Source: Myxococcales bacterium (GTDB lineage Bacteria; Myxococcota; Polyangia; Fen-1088). From it: a stretch of DNA of 10,910 bases. Of the stretch, positions 1 to 5,257 are shown piece by piece. Each line of letters starts with the position of its first letter. The stretch's first letter is position 1. The notes beneath the pieces were generated by a model, which saw only the letters and a list, made by a program, of their open reading frames with translations, did not search any database and was not told where the DNA came from. The position numbers and the translations under genes were made by a program. Where the stretch lies: assembly GCA_003157315.1 (NCBI GenBank), contig PMJE01000205.1:6734-17643 (forward strand). Reading direction: 5' to 3'.

Positions 1-807
1 GTGATGGGAGCGAGTGACGGTGAGCGGCTGATCGGATGTCTGCTGCGTGGGGCTCTGTCAGGGAAAGAGACGACTGTCGCACGGACTGCGCCGCCTCGTG
101 AGGAGGACAAAGGCGGGCGCGCCGAAGCTGCTCCAGCCGACAAGGCCGGCGACGAATCGGCCCGGCCTGGCCGCGAACACACAGAGGAACGCAACAGTCG
201 CGGTGGCTACCGGGATCGCGAACGGCCAAGAACGGATCGCGGCCGGCCGCCGCGCGATCGCGAGCGCGGCCCGTCTGATCGCCCGCGCTCAGGTGGCGAG
301 CATCATGAGCGAGTCGAGCGCAGCCCGCGACCCGAGCGAGCCGCCCGGCCCGCGCAGTCAACGCCCACTTCCGCAGCCGCGCCCAGTGATGGTCGCGAAT
401 TCTGGGAGGTGTGGAGCGAAGAGGTCGGACGCACGCCCGCCGCAAGCCCTGCCCCGTCGCCCGAGGCGACTGAGGCGCTTGAACCCAGTTTGTCTGCAGT
501 CAGCCCACCGCCACCTGCATCCAGCTCCCAAGCGCCAGCGCCAGGCTACCAGGCGCCCGCGCCTGGCCAGGTTCGGCTCTATCTCAATTTGGGTCGCAAG
601 GATGGCATCTCGACTGAAGAGATCGTGGCACTGTTGGCCAGCACAGGCGTGTCAGTGCCCGCAACGTCCATCGACACAATGAACACGCACACCTACATAA
701 ACGTCGATGCCGCCGAGGGCGAAAAGCTGTGCGCAGGCTTGGTGGGCAAAGAACGCAATGGGCGTGCGATCATGTGCGAGCCCGCGAGGCCGCCGCGGCG
801 GAGGTAG
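1..807 (+). CDS. DEAD-box ATP-dependent RNA helicase, C-terminal part (5' end outside window)
   Basis: The frame is open from base 1 and ends at TAG 805-807. The last ~75 residues (about 191-262 of the visible 268) match the DbpA/CsdA RNA-binding domain: an RLYLNLGRKDGIS opening, an internal TYINVD strand and a GRAIMCEPAR end. In DbpA, DeaD and CsdA this domain follows the helicase core and binds structured RNA, in ribosome assembly or cold adaptation. The first ~30 residues (ERLIGCLLRGALSGKE) resemble the stretch that follows the second RecA domain in DeaD, so the ATPase core should lie upstream of the window and the GTG/ATG at bases 1-6 is probably internal. Between lies a disordered Arg/Glu/Asp/Gly-rich segment (about 30-120) and a Pro/Ala-rich segment (about 140-190), both usual in this family. 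A separate small DbpA-domain protein starting at base 1 is less likely. Confidence 0.82.
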   Translation: MMGASDGERLIGCLLRGALSGKETTVARTAPPREEDKGGRAEAAPADKAGDESARPGREHTEERNSRGGYRDRERPRTDRGRPPRDRERGPSDRPRSGGEHHERVERSPRPERAARPAQSTPTSAAAPSDGREFWEVWSEEVGRTPAASPAPSPEATEALEPSLSAVSPPPPASSSQAPAPGYQAPAPGQVRLYLNLGRKDGISTEEIVALLASTGVSVPATSIDTMNTHTYINVDAAEGEKLCAGLVGKERNGRAIMCEPARPPRRR

Positions 808-1014
808 ACAACCGGGAGCCCGACAGTGGCACCGTTGGCGTGCGTCTGTGGCGGGTTTCACGACCAGAAGCCCGACCTTGGTGAGATCTGACCAGAAGCG
901 CGTGGGACTGCACGGGCCTGACCGCCCAAATCCCTCGGACACCGCTGACGACTGCCCGGACTCGCTCTGCTTCTCGTCGATTCTTGAGGTCATCGTCGTG
1001 ACATCGCGTGCTGG
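808..1014. other. Intergenic stretch between helicase and vapBC, no gene seen
   Basis: No reading frame here has recognisable protein features; the frames present are low-complexity Arg-rich shadows. It holds two copies of GACCAGAAG (862-870 and 890-898) around an ACCTTGGTGAGATC block (875-888) that recurs with one mismatch after vapC (1732-1745). No clear helicase terminator was found: the best inverted repeat, CGGG-AG-CCCG just after the stop, is too short. Confidence 0.5.
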
Positions 1015-1042
1015 TGGACATGATGTTTTCACATGATATATT
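1015..1042 (+). promoter_or_regulatory. Predicted vapBC promoter with overlapping ACATGAT repeats
   Basis: TGGACA (1015-1020) and TATATT (1037-1042), 16 bases apart, each match the sigma-70 consensus at 5 of 6 positions. Transcription would start at about 1049, the A of the vapB ATG, so the message may be leaderless; there is no good Shine-Dalgarno. The heptamer ACATGAT occurs at 1018-1024 and 1031-1037, overlapping the -35 and reaching the -10. Together with the imperfect dyad TGATGT-N4-ACATGA it is a candidate VapB operator, which fits the autoregulation known for vapBC. Confidence 0.6.
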
Positions 1043-1048
1043 CGAGAC

Positions 1049-1306
1049 ATGAAGAGCCTCGTTACGACCCTGACCGAACGTGGTCAGGCATCCCTGCCCG
1101 CATCGCTACGCAAAGAACTGGGGCTCAAGCCGGGACATCGGCTACGTTGGCAGAAGCTCTCCTCGTGCGAGGTGCGGCTGCTCGTCGAATCGGGGAAGCA
1201 CATCGCCGGACCCAAGGCCATGCTGGGATTCGCCAAGACCTTTCGCAGCCCCAGGCGAACCGCCGACTGGATGAAGGATCTGCGCGCTGGTGAAAAGTCC
1301 CGATGA
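1049..1306 (+). CDS. vapB: VapB-type antitoxin (AbrB/MazE/SpoVT fold)
   Basis: An 85-residue protein. Residues about 3-48 form an AbrB/SpoVT-like swapped-hairpin DNA-binding domain: a TLTERGQASLPASLRKELGL core followed by a KPGHRLRW turn. The C-terminal tail (about 50-85, with W and several Arg residues in RRTADWMKDLRAGEKSR) is the part that in VapB proteins lies in the toxin active-site groove. The stop overlaps the vapC start (ATGA at 1303-1306), so the two are translationally coupled. It should neutralise VapC and, alone or in complex, repress its own promoter. The start is the first ATG after a good -10 box and may be leaderless. Family and pairing are clear from sequence; regulation is inferred from the family. 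Confidence 0.88.
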   Translation: MKSLVTTLTERGQASLPASLRKELGLKPGHRLRWQKLSSCEVRLLVESGKHIAGPKAMLGFAKTFRSPRRTADWMKDLRAGEKSR

Positions 1307-1713
1307 GCTGGGTGGTTGACACCTGCGTCCTTCTCGACGTACTCGAAAACGATCCAAGCTTCGGGCCTGCATCGGCGAACCTGCTTGAGAAGTCGCTGCG
1401 GGACGGTCTCCTCCTCTGTCCGGTGACCATGGTTGAGTTGTCGCCGGCCTTCTCCGGCAGCCTGGAAACTCAGAAGCACTTTCTGGAGCAAGTTGGTATT
1501 GATTTCACCGAAGGCTGGACGTTCGCGGACACTGAGTGCGCGCATCGTGCCTGGAATGTCTACGTCCAGGCTCGACGCGCGAGCGATACGCCGAGGCGCC
1601 CACTTGCCGACCTGCTCATCGGCGCCTTCGCGTGCCGGCACCAGGGACTGATCACACGCAACCCCACCGATTTTCGCCGCTGGTTTCCCAAACTGAAACT
1701 GCGGCAACCGTAA
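1303..1713 (+). CDS. vapC: VapC-type PIN-domain ribonuclease toxin
   Basis: A 136-residue protein, the usual size for VapC. The PIN-domain acidic residues are in place: Asp6 in VVDTCVLLDV, Glu45 in VTMVEL and Asp103 in PLADLLIGAFA. The closing LITRNPTDFRRWFP block (Asn120, Asp123) follows the family pattern of a TRNxxDF motif. PIN toxins are Mg2+-dependent endoribonucleases that often cut initiator tRNA or the 23S rRNA sarcin-ricin loop; the target here cannot be read from sequence. The ATG overlaps the vapB stop by ATGA, with no independent ribosome binding site, so toxin translation depends on antitoxin translation. The protein looks intact. Its stop is followed by about 97 non-coding bases and the convergent end of the RCC1 lipoprotein gene. 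Confidence 0.92.
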   Translation: MSWVVDTCVLLDVLENDPSFGPASANLLEKSLRDGLLLCPVTMVELSPAFSGSLETQKHFLEQVGIDFTEGWTFADTECAHRAWNVYVQARRASDTPRRPLADLLIGAFACRHQGLITRNPTDFRRWFPKLKLRQP

Positions 1714-1771
1714 AGGGGTGCAAGGAACTCAACCTTGGTGAGGTCCCATGCAGAGCGTGACGACCTTCGTG

Positions 1772-1791
1772 GGCAAGTGAGAGTGCTTGCC
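1772..1791. terminator. Possible hairpin between convergent vapC and RCC1 lipoprotein genes
   Basis: GGCAAG (1772-1777) and CTTGCC (1786-1791) form a 6-bp inverted repeat with an 8-base loop. It lies between the converging gene ends, 58 bases past the vapC stop and 19 past the lipoprotein stop. Neither strand has a T-run after it, so intrinsic termination is uncertain. Confidence 0.28.
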
Positions 1792-1810
1792 AACCCCACG
1801 ATTGCAGGAA

Positions 1811-3676
1811 CTACGGAAACTGGACCTGAACAGGAACACCACTCTGGTTTGTGGAGTTGTCGCCGAGCTCGCCATCGTTGTCGTAGCCCCAGCATTGCAC
1901 TCCGCCGTTGACCAACGCGCAGGTGAATTGTGCGCCGGCCGTGACTGCCGTGACTCCCGACGTCAGGCCAGACACCTGAACAGGAGAGTGCCTGATTGTC
2001 GTGGTGTTGTCGCCGAGTTCGCCCATTTCATTGTCGCCCCAGCACTTCAGCCCGCCGTTGACCACAGCGCAGGTGTGATTGTCGCCGGCAGCAACGTCCG
2101 CGACGCCTGATGTGAGACCCCACACCTGAACAGGAACATCCCTCTCGCTTGTCGAGGTATCGCCGAGTTGGCCAGTGCTATTGTAGCCCCAGCACTGCAC
2201 CCCACCGTTGACCAACGCACAGGTGTGACGGCTGCCCGCGGTGACGGCGGTGACGCCTGATGCCAGGCTCAATGCCTGAACAGGAACGTTGCTCTGGCTT
2301 CGTGGCGAGTTATCGCCGAGTTGGCCGTAGTAATCGCTGCCCCAGCATTGCATTCCGCCGTTGACCACCGCGCATGTGTGAAAGTCACCGGCGGCGATGG
2401 CCGTGACTCCTGATGTCAGGCCCAACACCTGAACAGGAACAAGGCTAGAGGCTTCCGCGAGGTTGTCGCCGAGCTGGCCTTGGTCATTGTGGCCCCAGCA
2501 TTGCACCCCGCCGTTGACCACCGCGCATGTGTGGCCGGCGCCACTGGCGCTTGCCGTAACCCCTGAAGTCAGGCCCAACACCTGAACAGGGACAAGCGTC
2601 GCCGCAGTGGAGTTGTCGCCGAATTGGGCGTAGCCATTGTAGCCCCAGCATAGCGCCCCGCCGTTGAGCGATGCACAGATGGCGAAGCTGCTGGGGCCTG
2701 CGCCGATGCTGGTGATGACTTCCGCAGCACTGCTGCCACCACTTGCTGTAGTTCCGCCGGATGTCGTAGCTCCACCGTTGCTGGTCGTCCCGCCTGCTGT
2801 CGAGATCCCACCGGCACTAGTCGTCCCGCCGGCTGTCGTAGTTCCACCAGCACCGGTCGTTCCGCCGGATGCCGTAGTTCCACCGGTGCTGGTCGTCCCG
2901 CCGGCTGTCGTAGTTCCGCCAGCACTGGTCGTTCCGCCGCCAGTGCTCGTCCCCCCGGTCGCTACGCCACCAGTGGCCGTACCGCCGGTGCTCGTCGCGC
3001 CGCCGGTGCCGATCGTGCCTCCCGTGCCAGTAGTGCCTCCGGTGCCCGTGGTTCCTGCGCTGCCGCCGGTCCCACCGGTTCCGCCTGTAGCTGTGCCCCC
3101 AGTCGCAACGGGCGCGTCGTTGGCATCCACGCCGCCCGTGACAACCGGCGCGTCCCTGCCATCCGTGGCCGTGGGCCCGTCCGTGACACTTGCACCGCCG
3201 GTTGCAGTTGGGGCGTCGATTCCACCAACACCGCCTGTTACAACCGGCGCATCGATGTTGCCCGCTCCACCCGCTCCGCCGGTGCCAGCTTGATCGGCAG
3301 GAAAGTCAGTGGCCGCATCAAAGCCGGGCGAGCTGGAGTCAGGGACTCGCGTCTCCCCGCGATCTGTGGCGTTGACGTCGAGCACTTGCCTGTCGGCGAA
3401 GATGTCACGTGCGCTGTTCATATCTGCCGGCGCGTCGGTGGGCGTGACGTCTGTCGGAGCGCTTGCCGCATCAGTGGGCGAGAAGCACGCAGCCTCGTCG
3501 GGCTGGTTGCAGCAGAAGCCGGGCTTCTCGACAGCAACGCCCACGCACCGGTAGCCCGATGGACAGCCATTGTCGTCTTTGCAGGCCAGTTGGCTGGGAT
3601 CGACCTTGGGATTGAACGTGCAAGCGGCAGTCAGCAGAAACGCCGACGCGGCCAAGAAGGTGTTCCGATGCTGCAT
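1811..3676 (-). CDS. Exported lipoprotein with Cys-rich N-terminus, Gly/Thr repeat linker and six RCC1 repeats
   Basis: A 621-residue protein. Residues 1-19 are a lipoprotein signal peptide with lipobox LTAAC (Cys19). Next comes a compact six-Cys module (Cys32, 38, 44, 55, 56, 64; CPSGYRC and GFCCNQPD) that is shared almost exactly with the lipoprotein at 7643-10021. Residues 65-192 are an Asp/Ala/Thr-rich spacer and about 193-314 a GG-T/x repeat tract. Residues 319-621 hold six RCC1-type repeats of about 50 residues (GHTCAVVNGGVQCWG...GQLGDN...VPVQVxGLTSGV), predicted to form a beta-propeller. Each repeat carries two Cys in C-x7-C spacing, suggesting a disulphide per blade in an oxidising compartment. 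The ATG lies 3 bases after the upstream TPR gene stop, and its ribosome binding site GGGGAG (3687-3692) is inside that gene, so the two are coupled. Bacterial RCC1 propellers act in binding; the ligand is unknown. Confidence 0.87.
   Translation of the reverse strand: MQHRNTFLAASAFLLTAACTFNPKVDPSQLACKDDNGCPSGYRCVGVAVEKPGFCCNQPDEAACFSPTDAASAPTDVTPTDAPADMNSARDIFADRQVLDVNATDRGETRVPDSSSPGFDAATDFPADQAGTGGAGGAGNIDAPVVTGGVGGIDAPTATGGASVTDGPTATDGRDAPVVTGGVDANDAPVATGGTATGGTGGTGGSAGTTGTGGTTGTGGTIGTGGATSTGGTATGGVATGGTSTGGGTTSAGGTTTAGGTTSTGGTTASGGTTGAGGTTTAGGTTSAGGISTAGGTTSNGGATTSGGTTASGGSSAAEVITSIGAGPSSFAICASLNGGALCWGYNGYAQFGDNSTAATLVPVQVLGLTSGVTASASGAGHTCAVVNGGVQCWGHNDQGQLGDNLAEASSLVPVQVLGLTSGVTAIAAGDFHTCAVVNGGMQCWGSDYYGQLGDNSPRSQSNVPVQALSLASGVTAVTAGSRHTCALVNGGVQCWGYNSTGQLGDTSTSERDVPVQVWGLTSGVADVAAGDNHTCAVVNGGLKCWGDNEMGELGDNTTTIRHSPVQVSGLTSGVTAVTAGAQFTCALVNGGVQCWGYDNDGELGDNSTNQSGVPVQVQFP
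1830..2722 (-). repeat. Six tandem RCC1-encoding units, ~150 bp period
   Basis: Six in-frame copies of a ~150-base unit are visible, each marked on the + strand by a block like CCCCAGCA(T/C)TGCA...CCGCCGTTGACCA near 1889, 2038, 2188, 2338, 2491 and 2644. The units are similar at DNA level, so recent duplication or gene conversion is likely. Repeat 1 (nearest the linker) is the most divergent in its first Cys region (FAICASLNGG). Confidence 0.75.
2735..3100 (-). repeat. Low-complexity Gly/Thr tract, partly 18-bp (6-residue) periodic
   Basis: Encodes about residues 193-314 of the RCC1 lipoprotein. The distal part is a regular GGTT-x-x hexapeptide series (GGTTSA, GGTTTA, GGTTST, GGTTAS, GGTTGA and so on), an 18-bp DNA period; the proximal part is a looser GGT and TGTGG series. 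Thr and Ser make up about half the residues. It is a flexible stalk and a plausible O-glycosylation region. Such tracts expand and contract by slippage. Confidence 0.8.
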
Positions 3677-3679
3677 GGG

Positions 3680-4588
3680 CTAGAAACTCCCCTGCACTAC
3701 CGCGCCGGTTCCGCCTGGCAACAGCACCGGCAGCAAACTGACGGAATCAGAGGCGGGCGATTGGGCCGTTCGATAACCGAGGTAGTACAGCACCACGCCA
3801 CCCGCGAGAGCAGCCGCGCCCACGCCGTAGCCCACCCACTGCAGATCCTCGAACAACTGGCCGCGGTCATAGGTGGTTCTGCTGAAGCTGCGTTGGGCGG
3901 CATCGGAGGTCACGTCGTTGGAAAGGCTGTGGGTCTCGATGCTGAAGATCACCCCAGTGATCAGGGCCGCGGCCCCCACGGAGCCGATCACAATCCCCGC
4001 AGTTCGCAGGGAGGCGCCTCTGTTGTCCGCAGAAGGCCGGCCTGGCGCGGTCTCGACAACCCCAGCCGGAATCGGGACAGCAGTCACCGCAGTAGGCGCC
4101 GACGTGCTGGTCGCGGCAGGTGCGGGCGCCTCGAGCGGGGGCGCTGCGGCTGGCGGTGGAGGCGTCACAGGCGCGGCCGCGCCTGGCATTGCCGGGCTCT
4201 CCTGCTCGGCCTTCATGGCCTTGCACTCGGCGATGTGCCCATTCACCTCGGCCTTTTCCTCAGCCGACAGATTCTTGGCCTTGCGCAAGAACTCACGAAA
4301 ACGCAGAATCGCCTCGCTGAACTTGCCATTCTGCTCGTAGCACCGACCCTGATTGTAGATGTAGTTCACGTCCCCGGTTTCAGCGAACATCTGGGCCAAC
4401 AGATCCACGCCCGCCTGAAAGCGGCCGGCAAGACACTCGCTGCGCGATTGGGTCTCGCGCGGATCCGCCGCTTGCGCACGTGCCGGGGCACCCGCCAGCA
4501 CGAACGCACAGCCCACTGCTGCGGCCAGCCCGTGCCGGCACCGTCGCAGCCAAGCTGCCCTCGTCCTGGCGACATAGCGTCTACGCAT
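3680..4588 (-). CDS. Exported TPR-like protein with two C-terminal membrane segments
   Basis: A 302-residue protein if started at ATG 4588. An N-terminal Arg-rich segment and hydrophobic stretch (about 20-36), with cleavage likely after A-Q-A (38-40), look like a signal peptide. Residues about 50-105 are a TPR-like helical pair (ECLAGRFQAGVDLL, NYIYNQGRCYEQNGKFSEAILRFREFL). A Pro/Ala-rich spacer (about 135-190) leads to two hydrophobic segments (AGIVIGSVGAAALITGVIFSI and VGYGVGAAALAGGVVLYYLGY). This layout is common in myxobacteria and has no assigned function. The longer frame to 4630 begins at a TTG that is the -35 box of the promoter at 4602-4630, so it cannot be the start. ATG 4603 overlaps the -10, leaving ATG 4588 with a very short leader. 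It is the first gene of an operon with the RCC1 lipoprotein. Confidence 0.8.
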   Translation of the reverse strand: MRRRYVARTRAAWLRRCRHGLAAAVGCAFVLAGAPARAQAADPRETQSRSECLAGRFQAGVDLLAQMFAETGDVNYIYNQGRCYEQNGKFSEAILRFREFLRKAKNLSAEEKAEVNGHIAECKAMKAEQESPAMPGAAAPVTPPPPAAAPPLEAPAPAATSTSAPTAVTAVPIPAGVVETAPGRPSADNRGASLRTAGIVIGSVGAAALITGVIFSIETHSLSNDVTSDAAQRSFSRTTYDRGQLFEDLQWVGYGVGAAALAGGVVLYYLGYRTAQSPASDSVSLLPVLLPGGTGAVVQGSF

Positions 4589-4601
4589 GATCGACCGTGC
4601 C

Positions 4602-4630
4602 ATTTGAGCGTCACGATCCCGGCGTGTCAA
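4602..4630 (-). promoter_or_regulatory. Promoter of the TPR/RCC1-lipoprotein operon
   Basis: On the minus strand, TTGACA (4630-4625) and TCAAAT (4607-4602) are separated by exactly 17 bases. The same hexamers and spacing recur at 10066-10094. Both copies share ACGCTCAAATG at the -10 and CGGTCGATCATGC just after it, covering the expected start of transcription near 4595. A tandem 8-base repeat, CCGACCAG twice on the + strand (4644-4659), lies just upstream of the -35. Confidence 0.8.
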
Positions 4631-4757
4631 CTACGGACGTGATCCGACCAGCCGACCAGCGCCCACATTCAAGCGGCCGGCACGAGTCCACGAGGCTAGC
4701 CAGACGTGGCACCGAGCCCGCCACCTCACGCGCTCCGTCAGGAGTGAATCCGCGAGT

Positions 4758-4786
4758 TTGACTGGGGAGAGGTCGTGGCGCAGAGT
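4758..4786 (+). promoter_or_regulatory. Possible hicBA promoter
   Basis: TTGACT (4758-4763) matches the -35 consensus at 5 of 6 positions. Seventeen bases on is CAGAGT (4781-4786), a weak -10 (3 of 6). The predicted start would be at about 4793, the A of the hicB ATG, giving a leaderless message as at vapB. GAG at 4783-4785 could instead serve as a weak ribosome binding site. Confidence 0.35.
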
Positions 4787-4792
4787 TGAACC

Positions 4793-5011
4793 ATGAAGGG
4801 CGAGTTCACCGCAATCATCGAATCTGCGCCCCAGGGCGGCTACTGGGCCATTTCTCCCGAGGTTCCAGGCGCCAACGGCCAGGGGGAAACCGTCGAGGAA
4901 GCCAAAGCGAGCCTGCGCGAAGCGATCCAACTGATCTTTCAGGATCGGCTGGAGGACATCAAGCGCGGTCTGCCCGCTGACGCGATCCAATCGGTGGTCG
5001 CCGTCGGATGA
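4793..5011 (+). CDS. hicB: HicB-family antitoxin (short form)
   Basis: A 72-residue protein with the HicB partial RNase H-like fold. It begins FTAIIESAPQGGYWAISPEVPGANGQGETVEEAKASLREAI, matching the family pattern of beta strand, GY/GGY turn, PE-PG and the QGET-EEA helix. There is no room for the extra C-terminal helix-turn-helix or ribbon-helix-helix DNA-binding domain found in longer HicB proteins, so autoregulation, if any, would need another surface. The stop overlaps the start of hicA by ATGA (5008-5011). It should bind and block HicA. The order is antitoxin first, the reverse of the classical hicA-hicB but known elsewhere. Confidence 0.88.
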   Translation: MKGEFTAIIESAPQGGYWAISPEVPGANGQGETVEEAKASLREAIQLIFQDRLEDIKRGLPADAIQSVVAVG

Positions 5012-5187
5012 AACGGCGCGAACTCGAGAAACGCCTTCGCGTGGCTGGGTGCATTCTGAAACGCGAAGGTGGTTCGCATTCACTGTGGACCAATCCGCGC
5101 ACGGGCGTTGTCGAGGCCGTGCCAAGGCATCCGGAAATCAAAGAACCTCTTGCAGTCAAGATTCTGAAATCGCTCGGGGCTGGGTGA
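5008..5187 (+). CDS. hicA: HicA-family mRNA interferase toxin
   Basis: A 59-residue protein beginning at the ATG overlapping the hicB stop and ending at TGA 5185-5187. It has the compact dsRNA-binding-like HicA pattern: an N-terminal basic helix (MKRRELEKRLRVAGC), then KREGGSHSLW, where His24 in the GGSH motif is the catalytic His of the family. The sequence ends HPEIKEPLAVKILKSLG, as in typical HicA. These toxins cleave mRNA independently of the ribosome. The size is normal for HicA, and short enough to fall below common gene-calling cut-offs. No separate ribosome binding site is seen, so it is probably coupled to hicB. Confidence 0.9.
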   Translation: MKRRELEKRLRVAGCILKREGGSHSLWTNPRTGVVEAVPRHPEIKEPLAVKILKSLGAG

Positions 5188-5257
5188 AGCAGTTCTTGTC
5201 GTGGCTGTCTCGCCCTTACGGCTGGGATCTCGGGTGTGGTATTGGAAGTGGATGTCC

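Noticed and set aside
808..850. A helicase terminator just after 807
   Set aside because: The only inverted repeat (CGGG-AG-CCCG) is 4 bp with a 2-base loop and no T-run.
1084..1707. A 207-residue minus-strand frame over vapBC
   Set aside because: The + strand carries intact AbrB and PIN domains with a coupled start; the antisense frame has no known motif.
1830..2722. A possible CRISPR array, from regular ~150-bp units
   Set aside because: The units are in-frame RCC1 coding repeats; there are no short identical repeats with unique spacers.
2664..3293. A 209-residue + strand frame of VPP repeats
   Set aside because: It is the mirror of the Gly/Thr tract; its periodicity comes entirely from the sense repeat.
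3290..4642. A 450-residue + strand frame opposite the TPR and lipoprotein genes
   Set aside because: It is antisense to two genes with clear domains and signal peptides, is rich in Arg, Gly, His and Ala as GC-rich shadows are, and shows no recognisable family or start signal.
4631..5125. A 164-residue minus-strand frame over hicBA
   Set aside because: It is opposite two genes with family motifs and would run through the promoter at 4602-4630.
5201..5257. GTG 5201 as start of the DUF2723 protein
   Set aside because: No ribosome binding site is seen there, and the extra residues are not needed for the first membrane segment; ATG 5258 (or 5252) is better placed, though the longer start cannot be ruled out.
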